A model generated the notes under the pieces. It worked only from the letters and a program-made list of their open reading frames with translations, did not search any database and had not been told where the DNA came from. Shown here piece after piece: positions 22,721 through 34,561 of a DNA stretch of 64,000 nt. Origin of the DNA: Panax quinquefolius (taxonomy: Eukaryota > Streptophyta > Magnoliopsida > Apiales > Araliaceae); the NCBI GenBank assembly GCA_020205615.1, contig CM035167.1:63119436-63183435 (forward strand). The letters are read 5' to 3'. How positions within the stretch are numbered: position 1 is the stretch's first letter; each line of letters starts with the position of its first letter. A program made the translations under genes and the position numbers.

Positions 22721-23993
22721 TGGTAATTTTTATAATTTATTTCTATTTTTAAATAATTTTTGAAAAATCAGAAATTAGAAAATAATAAACCGTCGCTGAA
22801 GCCTATAACGACAATTGTCTTTCGTCTTAGGTGTTCTTGGTTCAAGAACACTAACAATCTCAGTGTACAAGGGGTCATGTTTGACCACCTTTAAATATCT
22901 GATCAAGCTTGTTCTATGCAATCTAAGACTTTGATATTGTAGTATTCATGTAACACTACAACATCCAACCATCACTTTGGTCAAATAACATCACAACAAG
23001 GAGATCTAAGTCTCCAAAGCTGCTGTCAGGCGGTTTCTGGGTTTTCCAAAAACCCAGGCAGTTCGACTACCTACTTTCTTGCTCGATTATCTATGAGTTC
23101 TGGTCATGATTTATATCATCTAATGGCTTAAATATGTATTCAATGTGTCAATGAACCTTTACATTACAACAAATCAGTTTACTAACAACAGAATCATAAT
23201 ATATGACCGGTGATCCACCTCGGGAGGTTTGTTTCATCTAGGTTTACGGAAATTCCAAAAAACGGCTATCATGGTCGAGTGGGCTACTTTTAGCACTTGC
23301 TACATTCTATATATTCATTGTTTACATGATCTAAAGCCATATATTTAAAGAACACATAACAGGGTACAAGTTGATTACAAAAACACTATCAAACGACATC
23401 AAATATGTCAGATATGGGTCGTTCAAATAGTTTTTAGACACTGGTTTAGCCTTTCTAGGTTACCCAGATTTGGCCCGGTCATGCCCGGTCAACGGGTTTT
23501 GACCGTTAATAACTAAGAATCTAGACATCAAACGACACTGATTTTGCTTGCAGATTAAAGACAACATGACAAGCTACATATAACAACTTTAAAACATCAA
23601 AAAACATAAACGAACAAGAATCTGTGGCTCCTGACATTAGCTTGTCAGACCACAAATTTTGTTCTTGGACAGTTTTGGATAAACTCTATTTTAAAGCACT
23701 TTGATTCTATGGATCCATGATGGATCAACATAGATCAACTAAAAACATCCTTTAACACAAATATAAACACTCAAACACAAAATTTTTCTTAGAATTAAGA
23801 TCAAAATAGGTTTGGACTTTTATACCTTTTCTTAAATAAGCTTGGATCTTTGATCTCCTAAACTGAACTTGATGTTTCTAGAGGTGATTTAGTGACTGAT
23901 ATACTTGCTAAATTCGGAGGTCTTGTGTGAGAGAGAGTTGGTGAGAGCTTTGAGAGAAAATAAGCAAAATGGGTACACTTTCTCTCTCTCAAT

Positions 23994-24001
23994 CTTATAT
24001 A
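23994..24001 (-). promoter_or_regulatory. Candidate family B LTR TATA box
   Basis: TATATAAG on the minus strand, followed downstream by a GA-rich tract (GAGAGAGAAAGT). Conserved at 49767-49760 in the other LTR. Confidence 0.5.
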
Positions 24002-24184
24002 ATCTCTTAGATTCATTGCATGATCTGATAGCTGTCTGATTTTGCTGGATTTTTAGGTCACCAAGTCAATTTAGTTGGTCACCCACTAAAGTTATTGGTA
24101 TTTTTACAAGTTACCATTTAAAGAAAATGAAAAAGGGCATTTTGGTCTTTAGCATTATATTTTTAATGGCATACATGGAACTTG

Positions 24185-24630
24185 TCACACCCTTAGGGTT
24201 TAACCCTAAGGTTCTAACCCTAGGGGTTTACAACATTAATTTTCTAGGATTTTCTAATTAGGATTTTTAAATTAGAAAATTAAGATTTTAAAACTATAAT
24301 TAGGGTTTCCTAAATAAATTAGGTTTTCCTAATCATATTAACGTTTAATAAACACATTAAGCTTACCAATTAGGATTATGGTTTCCTAATTAGGGTTTAG
24401 GAATCTCAGATTTAAAATTAGGGTTTCCCAACATACGATTAGGGTTTCTAACTGTACGTTAGGTTTTCTAAATATAAGATTAGGGTTTCTAATCTCTTAT
24501 TAGGGTTTATAAATTTTAAACCTTACCCGATCAATCATTGATCAAATTTTCTCTTTAGTACAAACACATACTCATCAATATAATTATTTTAATTATATTT
24601 TCTATCGAATCCCTATCCAGAATTTAGAGT
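24185..24630. promoter_or_regulatory. Cluster of telo-box motifs in family B U3
   Basis: At least eight TTAGGGTTT motifs (reverse complement AAACCCTAA) fall within about 450 bp, dispersed among degenerate TTAGGTTTTC variants rather than in perfect tandem. The second LTR has a similar cluster at about 49950-50400. Telo-boxes are known plant promoter elements bound by TRB/Myb-type telomere-repeat proteins. Confidence 0.65.
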
Positions 24631-24803
24631 TAGGGTTTCTAAAGATGTTAAGCACAACTCTACTCTAATTTACCAGTCAATACATAAATTGACCTCTTCT
24701 CGAAACTCGTATCACAGATACTCAATACAATATTAACAGTCAATATTAAATAATAAAAAATTATTCATAAAATTTTGATTATTCAAAATCCCGGATTATC
24801 ATA

Positions 24804-24816
24804 TTCACCCCTCCTT
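24804..24816 (-). other. Family B polypurine tract
   Basis: AAGGAGGGGTGAA on the minus strand directly before the 3' LTR, the usual primer for second-strand DNA synthesis. Confidence 0.7.
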
Positions 24817-25003
24817 AAAAGGAATCCGTCCTCGGAATCACTATTTTCTTATTCTCTACAATCTTTTAAAGTTGTATCATCAATTCATTTCTATCAACAC
24901 AATATTAATTTTGTGTATCAAATTCTAACCAGTGACTTGGGTCTATAAAAGAAAACAATTCACAGTAATTATCTAACTCAATATTACTCGCGTAATTTAA
25001 GTA

Positions 25004-26158
25004 TTAACCGAAATCGTTACCTGCTGCGACCTCCTGAGAAGCCACTGCATCTTGTATCGTCATGTTGAATGCACGTGCCGATGGTCTTCTTGGCTGAGCA
25101 GGTCCTTGAATCACCAAAGTTCCACTACTGGGTCCCTTGTTGCCACTTTCTTTCGCCACATTCCTCTTTGGACAGTTCCTAACCATATGATCAGTCGATC
25201 CACACGCAAAGCAACCTTGTATCTTATTCAGATTGGGACAATTGGGCGACATGAACCCCTCTTGCCAGCGGTTGTAATAGACTCCCATCTTCTTCAGGCA
25301 AACTCCAGCATGGTTCTTCCCATAATTCGAACATGGCTCCCTTCCTTTCCTATTATCTGCTGTCTTATTACCCAACTGGGTATTCTTACTCCACTTCCTC
25401 TTATTCGGGTTACTACCACCACTGCTTCCATCATCATTTGTCTTCTTCTTCTTCTCCTGATGAAATCGAGACGTAGGTTTGTTCCCTCCTTCAGCAATTA
25501 ACGCTTTCTCCATCAAAGTCGCGAACGTATTGATCTGCAATACCACTACCTTATTGAAAATCCCCGACTTCAGTCCATTCTCAAATCTTCTCGCTTTTCT
25601 CGCCTCTGTGTCCACCTGATGAGGTGCAAATCTCGCTAACTCGTTGAATTTGGCAGCATATTCCGAAACCGACATATTCTCCTGCTTCAGTTCTAAAAAT
25701 TTGACTTCCATCCCGGACTGCATACTCGGTGAAAAGTAGTTCTTAAAGAACAACTCCTTGAATCTTGTCCAAGTCACCACAGTTGTACTCGCTCTCGCTT
25801 GGTTAGTCTCCCACCAGTAATTGGCTTCTCCCTTCATCAAGTACGTTGCAAAAGCTGTCTTTTGCTCTTCTGCTACACGCGCAATGATGAATTCTTTCTC
25901 CATCTCTTTCACCCAAGTTTGGGCTTCAATCGGATATGTGGTTCCCTTGAATTCTGGCTCTCCTACCGCTTTAAAGTCTTTGAAATTTGCCAATCTATCA
26001 GCTGGTTATTCTCTCGCTCTTCCCCTTCTTACTGGAGCTCTATTCCCCAAAGCTTCGGCTATCATATTTGCAAATTTTTGCATCGGGTCAGCTTGACCTC
26101 CTTCATTATTCACTGATTGCTCTTCCCTTTGATTTTGATTTTGTCGTCTAGGTGGCAT
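25004..26158 (-). pseudogene. Family B gag (one internal stop)
   Basis: Translation from the ATG at 26158 gives MPPRRQNQNQREEQSVNNEG, MQKFANMIAEALGNRAPVRR and GRARE, then a TAA near 26008. It then reads uninterrupted to 25004: ANFKDFKAVGEPEFKGTTYP, TWVKEMEKEFIIARVAEEQK and YLMKGEANYWWE (Retrotrans_gag core), then a basic region. Of three zinc knuckles only the last is intact (CFACGSTDHMVRNC). The first has Tyr for Cys (CSNYGKNHAGVC) and the second has lost several ligands. The frame ends at AAGNDFG, just where protease begins in E1, so pol was removed at the gag-PR border. Gag would form the particle; here it is disabled by the stop. Confidence 0.9.
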
Positions 26159-26161
26159 GAT

Positions 26162-26527
26162 CTGATTTAAATAAAAATCTTACATTAATTCTCTTTCTCT
26201 ACACAAATTCTTAACAAAGTAAGAATTTAACACATAATTCTCATATATAAACGAATATTTATTCAAATAGTTCATAGCACATTTAGTACTTAACACATAT
26301 TACTATCCCTTTTTAAATCGTATCAGGATTAACAACACAACTTTACATAAAAAGTTGCAATTCTCCATTCACACATAGTTATTCCCAGTTCGTCAAACTT
26401 ACCACACTTATGAATTCAGGAACTTGCCACAATTATATGAGTGTATGAACATATCCTAGTCAGACCTTTGGCGTCCATTCGCTGAGGGGTTCAAAACATT
26501 TCATATAATTATGAGTGATTAACTTAC
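26162..26527 (-). other. Candidate intron between accessory ORF and gag (family B)
   Basis: On the minus strand ATG is followed by GTAAGT at 26527, a strong plant 5' splice site. TTTTTATTTAAATCAG ends at 26162, four bases before the gag ATG, and resembles a 3' splice site. The 366-bp interval is AT-rich and non-coding. This is inference only; no branch point was assigned. Confidence 0.3.
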
Positions 26528-26707
26528 CATAAGTATGAGTTTTAAGAACACACAAATTAATCTTAATCTTATATTCATATAGAAAATAAAGATTTCATTC
26601 ATACAAACATATTTATATTTATATATGCTTACACATTATTCTTGATATTACAACCGTTAATATCATAACCTACTACCAAAAGTTACTACTGCATATCTCT
26701 AAGTTAT

Positions 26708-27390
26708 CTATCGCCCACTCCCTTCACCAGTCTTCTTCTTGATGGGACACTTGTTGAATCCGTGACCCGTTCTCCCACATGAATAACACTTCCTCATATT
26801 CGGCTTAGGACAATGTAGTGAAATATGTCATTCTTGCTTGCAGTTGAAGCACACGTTTTTCCACATCATGCATTCTCCCGCGTGAATCTTTCCACACTTG
26901 CTACATGCTTGCTTCTTCTTCGAGTTTGACTTTTTAGAATTAGGGCTGTCATTGTCCCTCTTTCTCTTTTTCTTGCCTTTCTGCTGCTTGATTGTTCCTT
27001 CAGACGATCCACCACCTTCACTCTTCATCCTTTCCACCTGCGCCTTCAACTCATTCCATTCTTCAGTCATTTTGCATAACGCTCTCCCGTCTTCCATAAC
27101 TCCTCCAAGAGAAACACTTTACTCCGGAGTTCTTGAACTTATGTAGATAGTTGGTCTTGTTCTCCAACTTTGATCTTATTCTTTTTCTCCACCCTAGCTT
27201 GCTCAGACTCTGCCTCCTCATCTCCACTCAGATATATCTCGGGATAATCGTCATGATCGCTTCCTAGATTAATCATAGGTTCATCTTGTCCCACCTTCTC
27301 AACTGATTCGATTTGTGCTGGCACCTCGGCTACTGGCATTGGTACAACAGCCGCTAGCATCTCTGCACTCATTTCATCTTCTCCAGACAT
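26708..27390 (-). pseudogene. Family B accessory ORF: acidic N-terminus, coiled coil, basic patch, three zinc knuckles
   Basis: From ATG 27390 the product reads MSGEDEMSAEMLAAVVPMPV, then an acidic part (DHDDYPEIYLSGDEEAESEQ), a TAA near 27140, and a heptad-like VQELRSKVFLLEELWK. After a frameshift near 27100 come EEWNELKAQVERMKSE, a strongly basic patch (KGKKKRKRD; KKSNSKKK) that looks like a nuclear-localisation signal, and knuckles CSKCGKIHAGEC, CFNCKQE-stop-HISLHC and CYSCGRTGHGFNKC, ending at a TAG at 26708-26710. The knuckle order matches that in Gag, so the 3' half may be a Gag-tail duplicate. The N-terminus shares PMPVAEVP with the E1 ORF at 7245-7844. Two stops and a frameshift disable it. 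It might supply an RNA-binding or nuclear role, but that is a guess. Confidence 0.65.
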
Positions 27391-27577
27391 CCTACAATTA
27401 GTTTAAATAACTTGATTAGTACTTCATTAGTACAAACTTCTCACACTATGTGTCCACGTATCTCATTATTGATGCACTTCGGCAATCCCTCACTTAGAAC
27501 TTTAAATGAGTTTCCTCTATCTCGCGTATGGTTAAATCCTAGGGTTTTCCCCACCCCACTTAAAGTTTATAACCTAC

Positions 27578-27590
27578 AGCTTTGATACCA
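27578..27590 (-). other. Family B primer-binding site
   Basis: TGGTATCAAAGCT on the minus strand, three bases after the 5' LTR end at 27594, initiator-Met type, as in E1. Confidence 0.75.
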
Positions 27591-27593
27591 ACC

Positions 27594-28792
27594 CGTGACA
27601 CCCCCAAATCTGGGTTACTTGACCCTCGAGTTTGGTGTTCACGATCCACAATATAATACTAACTAACTACCCATTCATATAAAAATAGTAATACATATCA
27701 CATTAACATATGATGTTAATACATTAGTCCCAGGTCCGCTAACCTTAACATTACAAACATACCCCTTAGATATATAAAAAGGGTTTACAATACAACATAA
27801 TATTAATAATGTTCATTATACTAATTTATCACTATGCCTTTTCCTTTGTTCTTCTTCACAACACCTTCTACAACTTCGTCCCTAGCTAAAAAGTTTTATT
27901 TAGCAAGGGTGAACAACAAGTTTGCCCCGCAAGTTAAGACATATAGTACATGTGTAGGAATAAATAACAAGTCTTCTCGCATTCTATACACCAATAATCT
28001 GAATATGAAAGAGTACAACGCTTTCAAGGTTTTCTACGATATTCAAATGAATAATCAAGAATTAATTCTACGAAATAGCAAAGTGGAATGTTTTCCAGAT
28101 TTATGCTAAGCGATCCGTTGGATCTTGAACTTCTCTTCTCATGTATATATTAAAGTTTTACTTTGACATATACGCAGGTGTATCAGATAACCATAAAGAT
28201 TAAATCATACCCCTTTGTAAGTACTTAGAGTCGGCCAACTCCTTGTACCCTATATTATGCATAATAGTTAAGTCACGCGCAATGATCGAATTTATGACCA
28301 ATAAAATGTTCCCTTTATATAAAAGGTTGTTATTCTCAGTATCAGAATCAAGATTTGATTTAACAATGAAATTCAATGATTTCAATATCTAATCACTTCT
28401 TTTCTCAAACCTATCAAGTTTTTTTTTCCGATCTAACCGATACAACTGGCATTGATCTATCAATAATAATTAAATTCTCTTCTCTTCTCGAACCTATCAA
28501 GTTCTAACAAATGTTCGTCTAGCCAGAATAATTAGCTAAGATATTTCTCAACATAATTCGACAATAAACAAGAATTATCTATACTGTCAATATTAGCTTC
28601 TACAGATATAAATATCCAACAACAGTTATTCTACGAATGTATATTTTCTGAATCAGTAATTCAATTTGAATTATTAAACATGCACTAATTGCGAATAATC
28701 AACAATAAATTCTTGGACATGATATAATTAACAATAATTAACCACTATAATAATTGAATGAATATAACTCAAGGTTGAGTTAAGAAACTTGC
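27594..28792 (-). repeat. Family B 5' LTR, U5 side
   Basis: Matches 20345-21550 with a few percent substitutions; the terminal plus-strand TG is CG here. The antisense frame 27834-28109 mirrors that in the other LTR. Interrupted at 28792 by a family A element (TSD CTTGC at 28788-28792 and 47311-47315). Confidence 0.9.
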
Positions 28793-31406
28793 TGTAAGAC
28801 CCCAACTTGTTATTAATGAAATTTAATTTTCTCTATTTATTATTTTGAAAAAGTAAGGGTTGATTTGATTAATGTGGATAGTTATGGGTAAAATATGCAA
28901 ATATTTCAAAATAAGCAAGTGGTTATAAAATATTCATTGTTGTCGGGGAATATTTGTTTGGTCGTGGAATATAAATCGTCTTGTGGGGAATATTAAATAC
29001 AATGACAGACCATGTATGGGCCCCATAATGAAAAAGCGATTGGATGAAGAAAACGACAAATATAAGTGGTTTAAAAATAACGGCGTAGTTATTACAGATT
29101 ATCTTTGTTAAAATACTTCGGTGGTTAACTTACGGTAGCTTTGCGGTATTGCACCAATTATTGATTCTTACGTGAAGGCACTACTCGATAATGGTTACGA
29201 TAATTATTATTCAAATATTTTATTTTATTGATTTAATAATTGTTGCGTTCATATTTTATATTATTGTTGTTTGATAATTGTCATTACACAAAGTATTTTT
29301 CATTATCGAAGCAATAATTCATATTATCTCGAATAATATTATTAGATAACATTATTGGCGATGTCTAGAAGTTTACATCTAAGGAGAGGTTTGGTCACCT
29401 AATCATGGCGCCAAGATGAGAGAAATTCTTATTGGAAGCCCCTCTTTCTATGAAGCGCCTAGTTGTCAATATTGTGATTTCTGTAATATTCTTTGTGAAT
29501 AATTAATTATTGATTCATATGATGAGGAAAATATTGATTTTATGTGGATATAGATGGAGAAAATTTTAATGTGACAATTGTTGAAAATTGAAATTTTATC
29601 TTTTTACGATAAAATAATTCATTTAAATATATTATTATATTTTAATAATATAATAATGATGATATTTTTACGATGAATGTGGGATATATGAGTATATGTG
29701 GAGGAGGAGTATTTTTGTTACCAAAAATATTTAAAGCATGTTTTATGTTATTGTGGACCCCATTTCTCGAATTGAAATTTGATTATAGCTTGTAAAATCG
29801 TCCGTCTGTGGATTTCGATCACTTTTTGTTTGGAATTTGGAAAAACTTTCTTCTGTGAAGTTGTAGAGAATTGAATTTCCTATAAAAGTCGCAAGTTTCG
29901 AATTTTCTGACAAAAGGGCTATTTATTGTGAATTATTGAAGTTAGAATCTCAAAATAATTGATTTTTGGAAGTTTAAATTATTTTAAATTAGAAAACGCG
30001 TTTTTCTTACTTTTTCTAGAAGGTGGCATGTGCTTATTGAGTTGAAATCAGATTTCAAGAGTGGCGTAGGAATTTTGATATATATATATATATTTATATT
30101 TTATTAAATTTTCTACTTTGGTGTTCTAAGCATTTTCCTATAAATAGGGTGCGTAGGTTAGAATTGAAAATCACAACAGAATCAAGTTTTCTCTCTATAT
30201 TATCGGCGTATTCTTGTGAGTATTTTGAGTATATTTTGAGTATTGCTATACGATTGCAAGTTCAAGTCATAGCTTTATATCAGGTGTTTCAAATTTAGAA
30301 ATCTTGATCTTTCGAGGTGAGGAATATTATTTTTTTCGTAATGATATTATTTCTTCAATATCATTATCTTTGAAATATTGATCCGAGGGTTTTATCAAAT
30401 TTGGAACTTTTGGTGTTTGAGTTACTTATTCACGATTATCTGACTATTCACGATATCTCGACACTATTCACGAATACTAAGACTATTCATCAAAAAATGA
30501 AAATTTTCCTTTTCGTCTAAAATATCTATTATGGATACTAGCTTTGATTGTATCCATGTTCGATCATTCTTGAATTTTACACCACTATGATTATTTTTTG
30601 AGGTATTTTTGGACATGGATAAAACAAAGTACGAATCCTTAATCCTTAATCCTTGTCATTTTGTTTCTTTGGATTCATTTCTTTAAAAATATTTTTCATC
30701 ATCCTCGGTCTTAAATGATAATATTATTGAATATCTTTGGCTTTGTAGTGCAAAAGATGAATGATTTCGATAAATATCTTTGGCCCATAGTGCAAAGATG
30801 AGCAGTGTTTAGATGAACATGATTAGTGATGAATATCTTTGGCTGTAGTGCAAAAGATGAATATTTGATTCGAGATATATATTGATTGATGTTACGGGGA
30901 TAAAAGATGAGCGATGAACTTTTAAATTCATACATAGAAGATAGTAGTTTGCATTCTCTACATAACTCTTCTAATGAATTATTATTTCATTATGAATATT
31001 GATTTAAAACTTGTTGTCTATTGTATTCTATTAGATTTTTCCCTGTTGAAGACTAACGATAATTTGTTGTATATTATCTTAGTCATAATATTCTTTACTG
31101 GACTAGTTGAGCTAACCCTTTTCCTTTTTGTTCTATTTTTCTTCTTAGGAGGCGAGAATATAGCGAGTACGAGTCGGGGTATGGAATGAAGGTTCTAGAG
31201 AGAGTTGTTTAGTAGTCCTCACCATTTTTGTAAAATAATGTATCAATAAATGTGATGAGGATTTATTTGAGTATAGATATTGTCTAGAAGATAATATTTG
31301 TATTCAAACTCACGCTTTTCTTGTTGTAATAATAAAGTTGTAGTTGTTTTTACACCATGTATGACAACTCGGAATGGGTGATGTATACCTATTTTGGGGC
31401 GTCACG
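28793..31406 (+). repeat. 5' LTR of outer family A copy
   Basis: TGTAAGACCCC to GGGGCGTCACG. TATA box at 30139-30146, hairpin array at about 30730-30861 and an ACTATTCACG-type repeat at about 30422-30495. Differs from the 3' LTR mainly in small clustered changes near CAG/CTG sites. Confidence 0.9.
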
Positions 31407-31824
31407 GTTGGTATCTCGAGCTTAGGGATATGATCTCTGGCGGAGATCGGGGAATAGATCTAGGAGGGAGAGCAGTAAATCCTTCGCTAGTGTGTCCTTC
31501 CTAAGCTTATTTGTTAGTCAAGATATATAGGGATATTATGTGATATATTGATTTCCTTAATTAACCCCTTATTTTCTGACGGTATTTGAGAATGTCGTGA
31601 GAATATTAACGAGTGGAAATGAGACCCAGTGGAGATGCTGTACTCACCAACGAGGAGAACGTGCAACAGTGGCAATGTTCCTCTGTGAACAACACCCTTG
31701 AGCGAGATGATGAGCGAGGGATGTTTAGAAGCTTTTGCGATTCATGCAAAATCGACGAGGAGACTCGTGTTCAAAATCTGAGGAGGAAATGATAGCAATT
31801 CACGGGTTATCACAATGACGATTC
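31407..31824 (+). pseudogene. PBS, leader and gag start of outer family A copy
   Basis: The PBS reads TTGGTATCTCGAGC where TTGGTATCAGAGC is expected. The leader has GGGAGAGCAGTAAATCC and an AT-rich tract before the gag start near 31600. Gag codes for a stretch like GMFRSFCDSCKI in shifted frames and is cut at 31824 by the nested copy; it resumes at 40368 with FKELGPPEFKG. Confidence 0.75.
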
Positions 31825-34561
31825 TGTAAGACCCAAATTTTTTTAAATAAAAGGAATTTCCTTTATTTATTATTTTGAAATAGTAAGGGTTGATTTGATT
31901 AATGTGGATAGTAAAGGGTTAAATACATAAATATTTCAAAATAAGCAAGTGGTTATAAAATATTCATTTTTGTCGAGGAATATTCGTTTTGGTCGTGGAA
32001 TATTAAATCTTTGTGGGAATATTCGTTTGGTCGTAGAATATTAAATGCTTGTCGGAGAATATTAAATGCGACAGTACATGACCATGTGTGGGCCCCATAA
32101 TGTGAAAGCGATTGGATGAGGAAAGCGACAAAGTTTGGGTGGTTATAAATAACGGCGTAGTTATTACCAATTAAGATCGTAGTTTTTACCATTATTAAGG
32201 CATTGGAATACCCCGTTGGTTAAAATCTGATGTCTGGCGTGGTTGCCAAGCGATGCACGGTATTACAGTATTGTTGAATTATTGATCCTTACGTAAGAAG
32301 GCACTACTCAATAATTATTCTGTGAATTCTTTGTTCAATAGTTTATTTTATTGATTCAATAATTCTTTGCGTTGGTATTTTATATTATTCTTTGTTTCAA
32401 TAATTGTCATTTGATGATATTTCCCATTATCGGATCAATAATTCATATTATTTGAATAATATTATTAGATAACATTATTGGCAATGTCTAGAAAGTTACA
32501 TCTAAGGAGAGGTTTGGTCACCTAATTGCTTGGCTTGATGAGAGAGATCCTTATTGGAAAGCCCCTCTTTCTGAGGAGCGACTGGTTGTTATAAATGTGA
32601 TTACGTAATATTATTTGTGAATAATTAATTATTGATTCATATGATAAGGAAATATTTATTTTATATGAATATAAATGATGGATTTATTTATGTGGTTATT
32701 AATGAAGGAATTAATGTTGAGGTGTTTTATCGGTATTTTATCGGATTGGAGGTATTAAAAATCAAATCGGGGTTTTGAGATATATTGCGGGGTTATAATT
32801 TTTAATCAAAATAGTTGGATCGTTGTAATTTTTGGATATGTTATACATACATAAGTTGAGTATATGTCCACAAATTTTGAACCGATTAAAAATGCACGAA
32901 TGATTTGTTGTGAATTTTAAGAGGTGTCGGATTCGGAAATTAGGTTTATAATTGATTTTGGTGGAAAATTCTAGAATTGAGTGGGCCCCACTTGTGGTTG
33001 GTGAAAAAATGTGCTGAATTTTATTTCAAATGTGGTGGGTGGCAATAGTAGCGAGTAAAAGCCATGCAGTGGCAGTCAAGTCGCTTGGTAGGGCTAACAT
33101 TTTCCTATAAATAGAGGGCTAAGTTAGAATTGAAAATCACACCAGAAACAAAGTTTTCTCTCTTTCTCTCTCTATATTATTGAGCGTATTTTGTGAGTAT
33201 TTAGATACTTTGAGAGTTCTTTGTTGGTACAAGTTTCATTCAAACATCACTTGAGACCTTTCCTTAGAAATCTCGATTCTTTGAGGTAAGGGATGTTATT
33301 TTCTTCTCAAATGATATTAATTCTTCAATATCATTATGCTGAAATATTGGTTGGTACTTTTTATCAAATTTGGAACTTTTTCATGTCGGGGTTATTTATT
33401 CATGAGTTACTATTCACGAGTTACTATTCATGAGTTACTATTCACGAGTTACTATTCACGAAGTACTATTAATGAAGCGTGAAGATGTTTTTGTGGAATT
33501 TCTATCTTTGGGTGTTGAGTTACTATTCACATTATACGGCCTTTATTCACGATATCTGACACTATTCACGAATAAGGCACTATTCATAGAAAAATGAAAA
33601 TTTTTCTTTTCGTCTAAAATATCTATTCGGATACTAGCTTTGATTGTATCCATGTTTTGATCATTCTTGAATTTTACACCACTATGATTATTTTTGAGGT
33701 ATTTTTGACGTGGATAAAACCAAGTACGAATCCTTAATCCTTGTCATTTTGTTTCCTTTGGATTCGTTTCTTTAAAAATATTTTCATCATCCTCGGTCTT
33801 AAATGATGATATTATTGAATATCTTTGGCACAGTAGTGCAAAGATGAATGATTTGAAGAATATCTTTGGCACATGTAGTGCAAAGATGAGCGGTGTTTAA
33901 ATGAACATGATGATCGATGAATATCTTTGGCCTTTAGTGCAAAGATGAGCAGTGTTGAGATGAACATGACCGATTGATGAATATCTTTGGCTGTAGTGCA
34001 AAGATGAATATTTGATTTGAGATGAATATTGATTGATGTTACTGAGGATAAAATATTGATGATTATTCGTTAAATTCATAGATTATAGTAGATTTCATTC
34101 TCTACGTAACTCTTCTATGAATTATTATTACCATTGCTTGAATATTGATCCGAAACTTGTTGTCTATTGTATTCTATCGATTTTTCCTGTTGAAGACTAA
34201 CGATAATTTGTTCTATATTATCTTAGTCATAACATTCTTCTTGGGCTAGTTGAGCTCACCCTTTTCCTTGTTGTTCCATTTTTTTCTTCTCGGGAGGCGA
34301 GAATGTAGCGAGTACTAGTCGGGGTATGGAATGAAGGTTCTAGAGAGAGTTGTTTAGTAGTCCTCACCATTATTGTAAAATAATGTATCAATAAATGTGA
34401 TGAGGATTTATTTGAGTATAAATATTGTCTAGAAGATAATATTTGTATTTAAACTCACGATTTTATTGTTGTGATAATAAAGTTGTAGTTGTTTACATAC
34501 CATGTATTTGGCGACTCGAGAATGGGTTGGATGGAATGGACCTATTTTGGGGTAAATCACG
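31825..34561 (+). repeat. 5' LTR of inner family A copy
   Basis: 2737 bp. TATA at 33106-33113. A run of GAGTTACTATTCACG-type repeats at about 33390-33600 expands this LTR relative to others, and four hairpin units lie at about 33818-34006. Confidence 0.9.

Larger units (their letters stand above)
20345..24803 (-). repeat. Family B 3' LTR (4459 bp)
   Basis: Minus-strand order: start at 24803 (TATGATAATCCGGG, where the other copy has TGTGATAACCCGGG, so the terminal TG is mutated), telo-box-rich U3 (24630-24185), TATA box at 24001-23994, AT-rich tandem repeats (22720-22077) and U5, ending GGGGGTGTCACA at 20345. The position of the AT-rich block downstream of the TATA box is odd for a leader. 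A second start site, or splicing, is possible. The 91-codon plus-strand open frame at 20585-20860 is not credible as a gene. Confidence 0.9.

Noticed and set aside
24185..24630. Interstitial telomere tract
   Set aside because: TTAGGGTTT motifs are dispersed among unrelated bases and placed at the same LTR position in both copies, so they are part of the LTR, not a telomere remnant.
25052..26116. Plus-strand ORFs of 91-149 codons opposite family B gag
   Set aside because: Shadows of the minus-strand gag, which has clear Gag core and zinc-knuckle motifs.
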